Below, piece by piece: positions 44,531 to 57,291 of a stretch of 64,000 nucleotides of DNA. The notes beneath the pieces were generated by a model that worked only from the letters and a program-made list of their open reading frames with translations, was not told where the DNA came from and did not search any database. This DNA comes from Mermis nigrescens (Eukaryota; Nematoda; Enoplea; Mermithida; Mermithidae): contig JAVLUZ010000143.1 of the NCBI GenBank assembly GCA_036768485.1, positions 2,289,633 through 2,353,632 on the forward strand, read 5' to 3'. Positions within the stretch are counted from its first letter, which is position 1; each line of letters opens with the position of its first letter. The position numbers and the translations under genes are program-made.

Positions 44531-44790
44531 CACATGCACATGGGGGTGGGAGGGGGTGAGGGCCATTGGAATATTGCTCCCACTGAAGGGTCAGCCAGCC
44601 AGATACTGTCCAGCGATTTTGAGCTGATCGAACCATTTTCTTGCATCATTTTTGACGGCAAGGCAAAATCACTGAAAATATCAAAATTTTTCCAGCGCTT
44701 CGCGCCGGATTACACAACATTAATGACTTTTATTCATTTTATAGCTGGCCTGAAAAAATTAGACCAGTTTTTTGCATAAAATATCAAAAA
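44531..44790 (+). repeat. Dispersed repeat family H copy
   Basis: CATGCACATGGGGGTGGG, GGGTCAGCCAGCCAGATACTG, GCGATTTTGAGC and CAGCGCTTCGCGCCGG are shared with 59677-60082 and, inverted, 57700-57860. Confidence 0.7.
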
Positions 44791-45609
44791 TTTTTGAAAT
44801 TTTCTATAAAAATTTTGCAGTAAAAGGGAAAAGTCATTTTGAACGAAAGTCTACTACATGAAACGTCGAAAAACACCATTTTGCGCGTGAGCAGCGAATT
44901 TTTCGGACCTATTTTTTAGACTGTTTTTGGAAAAGTTGGGAACCGCTCATAGGTGGGCAGTAGTGATCGACCGGGGCGACTTTTTTGGCCGGGGCCGGGG
45001 CGGTACCGGGGCTGAAAAAAAATCCCCGGCCCCGGCCCGGGGCCGGGGGCCGGGGCTGGCCGGGGTCAGACAAGGAAAATATTATTGCATGACACATACT
45101 TGGGGTGGGCATAGGAAAAGAAATAATGAGCGACTGCTCCATTCAGTAGTAAATGGCTAGCGCAAAGTTAGGTGCGCCTTTTCATATCAAGTTTTATTAC
45201 TATTTATGTCACAAGAAACAAATTTAGTTCAGTGTTTCATTGTCTGAATCATCAATAAAGTCATGTCGCTACTATTAGCACACTCTATATCATTTGAATC
45301 TTCGCTACTGCTACTGCTGCTGTAGCGATTGGATGCAATAGGTATTGGATGTAATAAATGAGACATCACACATTCCCATAAGGGGGAGGGGTATAACCCC
45401 CTCAGGGTCCAAGACACAAGTCACCGTCAGACGATTTTTGGTGAAAACCTTTTGAATTTTTTGAACTTAATTTTTTAGTATGGCAAAAGTGTACCTATCT
45501 ATTAGAATTTCACGAAGTGGTACATTATTTTAGAATGTGAGCTAGAGTAAATAGAGAAACTATCACAATAAAACATGCATGTAATCGCTTAAAATTTTAT
45601 GAGGGTCCC

Positions 45610-45838
45610 TCAGTATACATGTAACGGCTGGAAATCTAGGATAGGGGTCCCTCGCCATTTTTAGAAGGAGGGGGTTAGCGACTAAATCAAAAATGGTAAA
45701 AACACATAAAAATAGCAAAAAAAGCGCAGGTTTTTGCCAAAAAATGGGGGAGGGTGATCAAATATTTTCTGACTTTCAAGGAAGTTCGGGGCTTCAAAGC
45801 GTCGATGGGGGGTGGCCCAAACCCCTGTCACTTGTATA
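45610..45838. mobile_element. MITE family E copy
   Basis: TATACATGTAACGGCTGG...CCTGTCACTTGTATA with the family E body, including CAAATATTTTCTGACTTTC. Flanking duplication weak (5 of 8). Confidence 0.68.
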
Positions 45839-45934
45839 TTTCTCGGCCATTTTCAGGGGAAGGGGGGTACGCGGCTCCATTTTTGCAGCCGCTTACCCCC
45901 TGAAAATCTTTAAAATGGTAGAATTTGCAATAAG

Positions 45935-46860
45935 GAATTCTACACCTTTTTACAGATTTTTTCTCCAAAAATCTTTGTACATGTACAAAGATGGTCCTGA
46001 AACGTCTTTGTACATCAGCAAAAATCTTCGCCAAATACAAAAAAATTGTGGTTCTAAATGTGATAATTCGGCCTGAATTTAGTTGATAATATTAGTTTGG
46101 CGCGAAGTGCCGAAATTTTTATGAGCTTTTGATGGAATTCACACATAAAACTCGACTGAGAAAGCTAAAACAACTTGTACTACAAAATCAGAAATATTAC
46201 AAAAATTGTAATATGCGAATTAAATCTTGTAATAAGCAACACTGCGCTTAGAATGGAAAAATGGAAAAATGTCAAATATTCAGAAACCCAAAAATTAGCC
46301 AAATACACTACTAAAGGTCGAATATGTTCTACCACACTGAAATCGTTACTGTACCATATTAAAGTATACAAAAATTTGCATGTACAAAACAGTGTTTTTT
46401 GTATCCGCCAAAGATTTTTCCCGATGTACAAAGACTTTTCAGGACAATCTTTGTACATGTACAAAGATTTTTAAGAAGATAAAAACTGTAAAAAGGTGGT
46501 AAATTCGAAAAAATTTTCGGCGCTTCGCTCCGATTTGAAAACTTGTCTGTCCTATATATCTTTAAAAGGGCAAAATTTGTATTTAGAATGGAAAAATGTC
46601 AAATTTTTAGGCGCTTTGCGCCGTTTTGAGACAATTTTAGTAATTTTTGGCGTTAGAAACCCAGAAATTAGCTAAAATATACAATCAAAAGTCAAAAGAC
46701 CCTGTTTTACCACACTAAAATCGCTACTGTACCATATTATAGTAACCAAAAATGTTTAAAAATATATTTATATAATATAGCTACAAAAATTTGTTAGCTC
46801 ATACAAAGACCTTTTCGGAGATCTTTGTACAAGCACAAGAGGCTCGTACAACAAAATAGA
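45935..46860. repeat. Two diverged MITE family C copies and a duplicated segment
   Basis: TTTGTACATGTACAAAGA words at 45975 and 46450; GGCGCGAAGTGCCG at 46099, GGCGCTTCGCTCCG at 46518, GGCGCTTTGCGCCG at 46610. 46035-46240 is a close copy of 54555-54765 (ATGTGATAATTCGG, TTTTTATGAGCTTTTGATG), so an older repeat carried both. Confidence 0.65.
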
Positions 46861-48853
46861 GTCGGCTAATAATAGTCCACCACTTAATTTTCTGGTCCTC
46901 CAATTTGGGATTTCATCCCCCCTCAACATTGGACCTTAGGAAACTATTTGAGACATATTAAGTTTATCGGATCGGACGCAATTCTGTAGCGTAGTTTACA
47001 TTCGCCTATAATTAACCTCCATCCTAATAACTATTACAAAAGAAACGCGTTTTAAAGCCCGTGGTTCCCATTCAATTGAATGTAAAAGTGTTTTTTGTAA
47101 AAATAGTTTGTCGAAAACGCACAATTTCCAACTAGAAATAGAACGTATTTGTCAACTCTAAATCTTTTAGCCATGGCTATGAATGAATGAGTTAAAAGTA
47201 GCATTTAGTTTAAATAAGTTAAGTGGAGGAATCAAAAACATGCAGATTTTCCTGAACATTTTTTCAGTAGAGGATTAAGTAAGTATACATATGGTCTAAT
47301 CAGTACAGTTCTCAAAATTAATACTTGCTCATTGATAAATAAGTGCCAGTATCACAGCCTGTATCAAAATACGAATTACACTAAATTTTTCCCCGGCCCC
47401 GGCCATTTTTTGACCTTGCCCCGGCCGGGGCCGGGGATGCTCAAAAATGGCCGGGGATTGCCGGGGCCGGGGCCGGGGCCCCGGTCGATCACTAGTGGGC
47501 AGCACGGAAATTCTCGGGGGGGGGGTGCAAAACTATTTCACAGCCAAAAATGGTCTGAAAAGTGATGGAAGGGCAAAAACACTATTTTTGACGCATCTCA
47601 TTGAACTCTATCCCTTGGCGTCGAAAAATCGCGAAAAAACAAAAAATTTGTTCAAAATCGAATTCTGGGGGTATTTTGATTTCTGGGAGTTATTCGGCAG
47701 GCTGGGGGTGTATATCCCCACACCCACCCACGCCCAAGCGTGGAACCGCCCCCTATAACAAAATCCTAGATCCGCTACTGTGCCCATGTATGTCTCAGGT
47801 TGAAACAAATAGTTTTATCTTGAACTGATCCCCAGATCGGGCAGGCCCCTTTAAGGCGAGTAGCGCTAAGATCGGAATATTAATTAATGCTATGTCCATA
47901 ATTCACAGAGTAATATGCAGAAAAGATAGAACGAAAAATAATTATGAAAAATGTGAATCTATGATTCTTTGGCAATTTTTCAAAATTGATGTTTCACTTC
48001 AAATTAATTTGTGAAAAAGCGCGTTTTTAGCATCTGACTGAGATATTCACAAAACAAGGCTTTTCGCGCCAATTTTTTTTTTAAATGGGAAATTTGTGAA
48101 AGAAAAACAACCTAGCAACACTATTCATAATAATGCATTTGAATCTGAAACTTCAACAAGCATTGTGTAGTAAATAGCTATAAACAGCATGCATCAGATG
48201 ATTCGGAAAATAAATAATATTAGCAGCACTTCTCATGTAAAAATATAGCGCGGAAAATTCTATGAAGGCACAATGCAATTACTTATACTACGTGATTCTA
48301 CTACAAAGATTCAAAAATTATAAAAATAATGTCAAGCTTTAAAAATTAAACAAATTCACCATATTTTTTAAACATTTCAGCACAAAATAGGAAGTTTACT
48401 CATATTTACACATCGTGATAATGCAGTAAGATAGGTAGGTTTAAGCCTGGAGATATAAAACCTTTAGCAGAAACAAATCAAAAACATCATTTAATAAAAA
48501 GTCATTTATGGGAGCAAAGAACATATTCGTAAATATAGTTTGAAACATAAAACGATATGTAGGTATTTAAATTATAATGTACAAAAGTAAGAGTTATGAA
48601 TGAGACAAAGGTACCTATGTATGTACTTAAAAAGAACACTTCTCGCTTCTTTACCTTTGATTTAAATATCGCATAAAAACTGACTACAATTTTTAGTAAT
48701 TTAAGCAAGCCAATGAACTTATTCTTCATAATCACAGTCAAAATCCCGCGTTAAAAGACTGTTAGAAGCACTTGCATAGTGCATTGTGCCCCTTAGGGGC
48801 CCGGCCCGGGCCCTGTGCGGCCGCACAGGCCTAAGACTGGGCCTGCTGACGAT

Positions 48854-49492
48854 GTAGAGCTTATAAAATACTCAATGCATTGTTCTTGAGAATAAAATTA
48901 GTAATGCCATTTTAGGTGCCTAAAATTAATTAAAATGACCTTAAAAGTCAAAGGTTGTATTTTTCTTAAAACCGATGTATCCCACAATGAGTTAAAAATA
49001 TTCGGTGTACGCGACCTTGAAGCTAAAAAGCATCTTATTTAGGCTTTTAGATAGGTTCGTCTTTTGACACACAAAAGATCATGAAAACTATTTGTAATGT
49101 TTCAAGAATTATGAGATTTACGATTAGGATTTTTTTTATTTTGGATTTTGAATTTCATTTCATTTCATCAACTTCAGCGTAAGCTTTGTCAAGCAATTTG
49201 GCCGCCCCCTTAAGCCGAAAAATTTTTTGAAAGGTAAGATAATGCATGAAAAAAGGCAAAAATTATTTGCCACAAGCAGACGATAAAATCCACGAATGAA
49301 TGAAAAAATGACCAGCCAATATTACTTGTGAGTGAATAAACATATCATTGGAATAATACAGCCAAGGATAAATCCGCAAAACTGCATATCAATTTTCAGC
49401 TTATTCATTAGAAATCTCGAGATTTTCGCAAAGTTGACTATTATTTGCACGTTCTGAAAATTAACCTCATAATCGCATTATCCACAACCAAC
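48854..49492 (-). other. Mitf intron 2, 5' end
   Basis: AT-rich, no repeat with a partner in the window and no further exon recognised between here and the exon 2 donor. Confidence 0.5.
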
Positions 49493-49750
49493 CTGCTGAT
49501 GACGAGGCACATAGTTGAGGATGTTAGAAGGCGAATTAGCACTTCGGCCGCCAGTTAACCTGTTGACCATTGGGCGCTTACTATAATGGGGCAATGATGA
49601 TGCGCTGTGCGATACGATAGAGCTATTTTTATGGTTTTGCTGAAGTTTGTTGTGATTTGCTTCCTCTTCCGACTGTTGGTTTTGCGACTGATCCTTTTTT
49701 TGTTGCTGCTGCTGCTGTTGAACCTGAATGTCAATAAGGCTCATGTTATA
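49493..49750 (-). CDS. Mitf: Mitf coding exon 2 (Gln-rich segment)
   Basis: 86 codons, phase 0 on both sides, residues 109-194. Acceptor CGGTAG at 49751-49756 and donor GTTGGT at 49492-49487, preceded by CAG. A run of seven Gln (CAG/CAA codons) is followed by a Lys/Gln/Asn-rich stretch. The end, GGRSANSPSNILNYV, lines up with the APNSPMAML segment that closes the matching vertebrate exon, so order and frame are consistent. An ATG at 49744 in the same frame could serve as an internal or alternative start. Composition is low complexity and the N-terminal half has no clear family match, so the acceptor choice is less certain than the donor. Confidence 0.75.
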
Positions 49751-51593
49751 CTACCGAAAGTTATTTAGCAAGGATCACTTATCGATGGAGCAGATAGGTA
49801 TATATCCATAGATATTCAAAAAATTGTCAAGTAATTATGGAGCTTTTAGGCTGAACGACGATAACTAGAAAAAACAAAAAGGATTGAAACTAAACTAGGT
49901 TGAAATCTCCTTTCCAAAGCACGCATACTCATAGCTCAATTATACAATATCAGTAAAAAATAGAAAAAATATTGAAATGGTAGTGGAGTTTAAGGAATAA
50001 GACTGAAAAAAGCGAAGGTTTGATGCAAATAAATTTTATTAGATGAAATAGCTACCTACCGAGTGAACAAATAAAGGATAAAACACGGCAAAAAAAGGCA
50101 AAACACGGCAACGCACGCTATGTTCGTGTGTTGTATAACTGAATCAGTTTGCCAATTTATGTAAACAAAACAGAAAGGCATGATTCCTTAAACGGTAAAT
50201 AATAATATTGAGAAATGTTCAGTCTTACCCAAAAAAGAGGGCATGAAGCATACGGTAAGATAAATCGGTCGAGCAGCAGGGGAAAATACATGTTTCTGAT
50301 AAAGAAGCATGACCGAAAATGAGATGATTCTTTTGGCAGCATATATTGTAAATAGCTTTATTTGAACAGCCTTGCACATGGCGAAAGTTACGCAAATAGA
50401 GCGAATAAGGAAAAATTCGTGAAAAATAACCACATGATCATGCAGCGAAGGAGACTACTTAAAAAACTGTCTGGAACTACATTAATTTGCATACTTGTTC
50501 GCAAGGCACTTTGATCAAAATCACACGATTTGACCGGACACACTCATACGATCACTAGCAATGCATTTTTGAATGACTCACAACAAAAAAGTGTATGCAT
50601 ATACCTAGACGATCGCACGGTTAACGACTATTGAAATTATGTACCGATTGATTACGTTAGCAATTTGAACTGATACTAGCCAGGATTACGCAATGCAGTC
50701 TTCTTTAGAGACCAGACTTGGTACCAAACAATTAATTAAGCGCATAACGGAAAATACTGCTTCATTAGCTAAGGTTTTTTCATTTGCGCAGACAGTAAAC
50801 GCGTCGATCAAGTCTGCGAAACGACTTCAATAGAGTGTAGTGTATTTAAGATAAAGTTTAAATATAGATCAATTATGCTTCATTTCAGAAAAAATATCTC
50901 GCTAATCTACAAAATATGCTACGAATTAATGCAAATATGCATAAAATCAATCGGGGTAATCCACAAAATACGCAATGAATTAATGCAAACATGCATAAAA
51001 TCGATCGGAGTATCACCAAAAAGCAATACAATCACTTTAAAGCATGTTTCCAGACGCTCGTTTAGCCTTAAGTCACTGCGTGGAGTGCACAAATTTAAGT
51101 TTTTTGTCTGAAGTCTTGGCGATTTTTCGTTCAAAGCCAAATTATCATTACCGGTACTAAACAACGCACATGACAGAAATGAAAAACGATGAAGCGGAGA
51201 GATTATTTCTAACAATAAGCAGCGACCATACCAACTAATTGAGCGTCAAAGCGCTTAGCATAAATAAACTCACCCTAGCGAGCTAAACAACATCGCAGCG
51301 AAGATTTCACATGAGGCTTATGATCAGAATCAAACAGTGAATGAACCACCTACTGATGCTGACAAACAAGACCTTATCAACTTCCAGGCACTAAATAACG
51401 GCATACTGTTAAGGTTTACCGTTGTAATCGCCATACTGTCTAACCTAATGCCTCAAAACCAGTAATATGCGCAGTGAAAACAGTTTTCACGTTTGTTTAT
51501 CTCTTCAAGCACCAACATTTACATTAAATGAATCTGGTATAACACAAAAAGATATAGAACAGTTAACAGAACTTTACTAGGTGAAATTATGAA
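49751..51593 (-). other. Mitf intron 1, 3' part
   Basis: Mostly unassigned. 50917-51010 holds a direct repeat of about 65 bp (AATTAATGCAAATATGCATAAAATC and CGAATTAATGCAAACATGC, each shown in part). I searched this stretch for the conserved LENPT exon without success. Confidence 0.5.
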
Positions 51594-52144
51594 CAAAACA
51601 CTAGGGATCGGACGAGGGTTTTTTCCCTCGGCCGAGGCCGACGAACTTTGAAATCCTTGCCTCGGCCAAGGCCGAGGGACCGAGGATTTGTTATAGATAT
51701 AACATGAGTATATGAGTACAAACAATATAGGACATAAATGCTCCATGTGATGTGGGTACAGTAGCAATAGGATTGATTAGTGTAATATAGTTCAAAGCTA
51801 ACAAGCTGTTATTCAAATTTTATTCAAAGGTAGGTATGCAAATGACAGGCACGGTAGTGACAAATTGCTAATCGAGTTTATAATGCAGAATCCGTCTAGT
51901 TTTTGTCTGAGCTAAATTCTCTATAGAGACGCTCATACTTTTGGCTGCTCCGCTGAGCAAAAGAAGCAAAAAGCGATGTGCATAATACACCATGCAGCAC
52001 ACAGAAAAGGAACGAAAAGCGATCGCGAAAAACGTTTGAATTTTCTGCCCATGCCCAACTTTGGCTTATGCATAATGTAGGTTTTGCATGCATGGACACG
52101 GAAAACGCCTACATAATGTACCTACTTTAATCGGTGATGTCTCG

Positions 52145-52395
52145 ACGTCCCACCAGCACCAGTCCCAAGAGCCCCACCAGTCCCAAGAGCCTCAGCGTCC
52201 CAACAGCCCTACCAATCCCAACAGCCCCACCAATCCCAACAGCCCCTCAAATCCCAAGAGCCCCACCAATCTCAACAGCCCCACCAATCCCAACCGTTCC
52301 AACAGCCCCACCTCCCAACAGCCCCACCGTCCCACCACTCACCAGTCCCAACAGCCCCATCAGTAATCCCAGCAGCCCCACCATTACTGCAATCG
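52145..52395 (+). repeat. CCCCACCAATCCCAACAG minisatellite
   Basis: About 15-18 bp unit repeated more than a dozen times. An inverted counterpart (GTGGGGCTGTTGGGACTG) is at 53085-53285, so the two form an inverted pair around about 52720. The Asn-Ser-Pro-Thr-rich frame is a by-product of the repeat. Confidence 0.92.
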
Positions 52396-52511
52396 CTATT
52401 ATACGAGAAATGCGTTTGGCGAATGTACTTTTGAAACATATAACTTAAACGGGCTCCGTTCGATCAAGATATTTTTTGACTATTTTTCGACTTCTTATAT
52501 TTCATCAAGAC

Positions 52512-52884
52512 CATACACGAGCGTGCAGGTTTACATTTTCAGAATAACTCTACCCGAGAAACTGGTAGACCCGCCAGAATTGAAGCTTCAGCATTTTTGC
52601 GCCATCCGGGATTTCGCCTCATTCAAGTCATCTTGCAAGATTAGATTCCTGCTCATTATCGCCTAGTCTAGACTGCCAGGAAAAAATGAAAAATGTTCTA
52701 GTGAAAACAGGAAAGATAAGTGTCAAAATTGAATGAAAATCAAAACTTTCACGCTGAACTGCTTCAAAATAGCCAGAAAATGTGGATTAGCGTAGTTTTT
52801 ACGCTATTTTAACATTCATACCAGTTTTGAGGTCATTTTTGGCTCAAAACTCCTTCTCCAGACCGGTCGTGCTGTGCATCTATG
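52512..52884 (+). mobile_element. MITE family F copy
   Basis: CATACACGAGCGTGCAGG...GTGCTGTGCATCTATG, family F body with TTTTACGCTATTTTAACATTC and TTTTGAGGTCATTTTTGG. Flanking duplication weak. Confidence 0.7.
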
Positions 52885-53084
52885 ATTATAACAGTGGGGC
52901 AGTTGGAACCAGCATTGGCAGCAAACAAATTCTGTGGGTCTGGTGGGGTAAAGTGACCGAGAAAAGTGCTAAAAATAGAATTCTGGGGGTTTACCATAAT
53001 TTGAAGGATTTCCAGAATTTCGGGTTGGGGGGCTAAACTCTAAACATCCCCTCCCCACGCTTATGTGTGGTTGGGACAGTGCGA

Positions 53085-53285
53085 CTGTTGGAATGGTAGG
53101 ACTGCTGGAACGGTGGAACCGCTGGGATTGGTGGGGCTCTTGGGACTGGTGAGTGGTGGGGCTGTTGGAATTGGTGGGGCTGTGTGGGATGGTGGGGCTG
53201 TTAGGACAGGTGGGGCTGTTAGGATTTTTGGTGTGGCTGTTGGGATGGTGGGGCTGTTGGGACTGGTGGGGCTGTTGAGACACAA
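53085..53285 (-). repeat. Inverted copy of the CCCCACCAATCC minisatellite
   Basis: Units of GGTGGGGCTGTTGGGACT on the plus strand, the reverse of 52145-52395. Confidence 0.92.
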
Positions 53286-54178
53286 TCCTTTAATCAGCAT
53301 ACGCGTCTTGTCTCTGCCGTCTATAGGCTGGCATATTACAGCATTGACTTGGCATAACATTCGAGGCAGTGGGTCTTTCGTAGCACATGCGTTTTTTGCT
53401 GTATTTGTGCAATTTCGGTATCACTCAAAAAATGCAAAATTAAAAAACTCTCGGTCCCTCGGCAGTGATCGGACCGAGGGTACTTTTGGACCCTCGGCTC
53501 GAGCCGAGGCGCCTTAAAATCCTTGCCTCGGCCGAGGCCGAGGCCGAGGGTAATGCCGAGGGTCAAGCTTATATACCTATACCCATAAATAGTGCTCTTA
53601 GAATATTTTGTATGCACATTAGCTAGAGAATAATCGTAATTTTGAACACTTTATCGAATGTCATTTTCAATAATAGTAGATTAAATGTTTGAAGGATTTA
53701 TTGAATAAAGTCAGCAGAATGAAAGCATACTTAATTTAACAAGTTGCCGTTGAAGACTTGGAAAAGTTAATAGAAAATATGGCTGAACAAGCACTTAAAA
53801 ACTTTTATTACTATACATAAATAAGAAAACAGTGTCAAAGAAATAAACGAACAAACGAAATAAGCTAAGTAAAGACAGAACTGTAGCCATTGTTTTGCTC
53901 GCTTTTGCGGTAATGCATGTTTAAACACGCTTTTTCAGTCATCCAATTCTGGTGTGGTAGGTAGTATGACAGAAACTGCACTGTACTTTCCGATCATAGT
54001 TTCCCAAGGTCCAGAGTTGAGGGAAGGGTGAAATCCCAAAATAGGGGACCAGTAAATGAAGTAGTGTCTTTGTATGAGCGAACAAATTTTTGTAGATATT
54101 TTATATAAATATATTTTTAAACATACACATTTTTACATACTGCCAGTGTGTGACCTGCAACCGGCATGCAGTCCTAAA

Positions 54179-54566
54179 CAGTGTTTTTTTGTGCAAGATA
54201 CCTTTTTACATGTACAAAAATGGTATCCAAAAGTCTTTGAACATTTTGTACATGCAAATTTTTGTGTACTATTATAGTATGGTACAGTAGTGATTTAGTA
54301 TGGTAAAACGGGTTTTCGACCTTCGGTAGCGTATCTTAGCTAATTCCTGGGTCTCTGAATATTTGACATTTTTTCCATTCTAAATGCAAATTCTACTATT
54401 TTAAAGATATATAGGACAGACAATTACTGATGCGCCGAAAATTTTCGGGAATTCTACACCTTTTTACAGTTTTTGTCTCTCCAAAAATCTTTGTGCATGT
54501 ACAAAGACAGTCCTGAAAAAGTCTCTGTACATTATGAAAAATCTTTGTCGAATACAAAAATCCGTG
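54179..54566. mobile_element. MITE family C copy
   Basis: 388 bp, CAGTGTTTTTTTGTGCAAG...GAATACAAAAATCCGTG, exact 8-bp duplication GTCCTAAA (54171-54178, 54567-54574). Confidence 0.9.
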
Positions 54567-55221
54567 GTCCTAAATGTGATAATTCGGAATGGATATAGTT
54601 CATAAGATTATTTGGCGCGAAGCGCCGAAATTTTTATGAGCTTTTGATGAAATTTACACATAAAACTTGACTGAGAAAGCTAAAACAACGCGTATCACAA
54701 AATCAGAAATATTACAGATATTGTAATGTGCCAATTAAATCTTGTAATAAGCACTACTGTGCTTAGAAATCCAATGCAACATCAGGATAAATTAGTCAAT
54801 TTTATCTTTGAACGGCTAAATGTGCTGAGTTATTAAATAGTACTTGTTTTGCATGAAATTTTTTAAAACAGTATAAATGGATACAAAAGATATTTAAATC
54901 TGCATAAAGATGCCTAGATTACACAAAAATTGATTTTTGAGCGTTTAATGCCTCTGCTTCAATCTGAATACAGTATATTAGCGATATTTTGCGCGAAGCG
55001 CCAAAATTTTTTGAAATTTCCTAAAAAAATACTGAAAAACGATATAATTATTATCACTTTGTCCAAGAAAGTATTTTTAACATTGTATAAAAATGGCTCC
55101 GGAAAATGCACGAGCCGAAATTGAATTTTGGCAAAATCTGCATTTATTGGCCATTTTTAGGTGCATTTTTGCGATTTTCGGCCGAAAATTTGTAATCATT
55201 TACGCCCTCTCCCATAAAAAT

Positions 55222-55455
55222 GGCCGAAAACCATACGTGTTACAGGAAGGGCTTTGGGGAATTCCCCACCCACCCAGGGTTGGACGTCTCCCCCTAACCC
55301 TTCCCTCCAACGTCAGAAAATTTTGACCCACCCTCCCCATTTTGGGCGAAAATTTGCGCTTTGTTGGCTATTTTAGGTGCTTTTGCCATTTTTGACATAG
55401 AAATAGAGTCGCTAATCCCCCACCCGAAATTTCTAGCCGTTACATGTATGCCGAG
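55222..55455. mobile_element. MITE family E copy
   Basis: CATACGTGTTACAGGAAGG...GCCGTTACATGTATG with C/G-rich flanking blocks (TTCCCCACCCACCCAGG; TCCCCCACCCGAAATT). No clear duplication. Related GAGCTGTCACATGCATG follows at 55476. Confidence 0.7.
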
Positions 55456-56334
55456 GAGCCCCTCCCAAAAATTTTGAGCTGTCACATGCATGTTTTATAG
55501 TGACAGTTTGTCTATTTACTCTTGCTTACATTCAAAAATACTCTATCACTTCGGGAAATTCTAATAGTTAGCTGCACTTTTGCCATAGTAAAAATTAGGT
55601 TCAAAAATATTCAAAAGGTTTTCACCAAAAATCGTCTGACAGTGACTTGAGTCTTGTACCCTGAGAGGGGGTAATAAACCTCCCTCACCCCTCCCTTCGG
55701 GAATGTGTGCTTCCGATCCATGTAGCAAGCATGAGAATTAAAACTTAGTCATCACATGAATAATTAATTGGCACTTTGCTGTATGTAACTTCGTGTAACT
55801 GGGTACGCGACTAAAACCACAAGAAAAGTCTATATGTAAAAAATAGCCTTTGTACTGCAGATGCATTCTAAATAGTTAATATTCAACGGACATATTAAAC
55901 TTATTCAAATTTGATTTTAACCCTCGGCGCCTCGGCACTTTTCAGCTTTGCCCTCGGCGCCGAGGCCGAGGCTCCAAAAACGCCGAGGCTTGCCGAGGCC
56001 GAGGCCTCGGTCCGATCACTGTCCCTCGGCCATTTTTCACCTGACCCTCGGCCGAGGCCGAGGGATCTAATAAAGACCGAGGATTACCGAGGCCTCGTCC
56101 GATCCCTACAAAACACCCAAAACTTTTTTACCGAGAAGACTTTGTCATAAATGCCATAGGTGCGCAAGGTCAAACTTTCAGGGGGAGTGAAAACCAAAAA
56201 TTGCTAGATAGCTATGTGCTTCGTAAAAACGGCTCTGTCAGAAAATTAGCTATATAGCCCTTTTGGTCTCAAAAAACTAACTATATAGCCTTTTTGTATT
56301 CACAAACATAGCTATATAGCCATTTCGGACTAAA

Positions 56335-56613
56335 AAACTGACCCCCGCTAAATGGCTGCGACCCCCCAGAATAATCGATTTTTTATAAAAATTGGTGAAA
56401 GTTGTAAAGAGTATGCATTTTTAAGCATTTTTAGCTCATTTTCGGCTCAAGAATCTCAAATTTTCGGAGCTTTGCGCCAAACACACTTTTTTGATAATAT
56501 TTATATATTTATTAAATTTTTTCAAATTTTTCGAAATTTTCTTACGTTTTTATGTTCTTAAAAGAACGATCATTGTCTGAAACGTCAAAAAAACAGTGTC
56601 TTTGACGTGTACC
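56335..56613 (+). repeat. Dispersed repeat family B copy
   Basis: Same orientation and order of words as 34560-34870; interrupted after GACGTGTACC by MITE C at 56614. Confidence 0.75.
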
Positions 56614-57283
<670 letters not shown>

Positions 57284-57291
57284 CGTGTATC

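Larger units (their letters stand above)
44961..47494. mobile_element. hAT-like element, GGGGCCGG subterminal arrays
   Basis: Ends TAGTGATCGACCGGGGC and GCCCCGGTCGATCACTA, exact 8-bp duplication GTGGGCAG (44953-44960, 47495-47502). Arrays of CCGGGGCCGGGG at 44980-45065 and CCCCGGCC/GGCCGGGG at 47390-47480. MITE E (45610) and family C repeats (45935-46860) inside. No transposase recognised. Confidence 0.94.
44948..47742 (+). mobile_element. MITE family A copy split by a hAT insertion
   Basis: CATAGGTGGGCAG (44948-44960) continues at 47503 (CACGGAAATTCTCGGGG) and ends CGCCCAAGCGTG at 47742. Flanks GAACCGCT and GAACCGCC match at 7 of 8. The hAT-like element at 44961-47494 interrupts it. Confidence 0.88.
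44425..48845. mobile_element. hAT-like element, CAGGCCCGGCCTTAGG type
   Basis: Ends CAGGCCCGGCCTTAGGC and GCCTAAGACTGGGCCTG, exact 8-bp duplication CTGACGAT (44417-44424, 48846-48853). Ends rich in GGGGCCC. Contains a family H repeat (44531), MITE A (44948) and another hAT-like element (44961). 47880-48780 is AT-rich with no transposase recognised. Confidence 0.9.
53463..56021. mobile_element. hAT-like element nested in the 51602 element
   Basis: Ends CAGTGATCGGACCGAGGG and CCTCGGTCCGATCACTG, exact 8-bp duplication TCCCTCGG (53455-53462, 56022-56029). CCGAGG arrays at 53480-53570 and 55920-56010. Inserted into the CGAGGC array of the host element. Contains MITE C (54179) and MITE E (55222). 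Confidence 0.94.
51602..56108. mobile_element. hAT-like element, CGAGGC subterminal arrays
   Basis: Ends TAGGGATCGGACGAGG and CCTCGTCCGATCCCTA, exact 8-bp duplication CAAAACAC (51594-51601, 56109-56116). CCTCGGCCGAGG arrays at 51625-51690 and 56030-56090. Contains the minisatellites at 52145 and 53085, MITE F (52512) and a second element of the same style (53463). Confidence 0.94.

Noticed and set aside
52088..53517. Pro/Ser/Asn-rich and Gly/Leu-rich open frames up to 150 codons
   Set aside because: They follow the minisatellite and appear in several frames and both strands, with no conserved domain.
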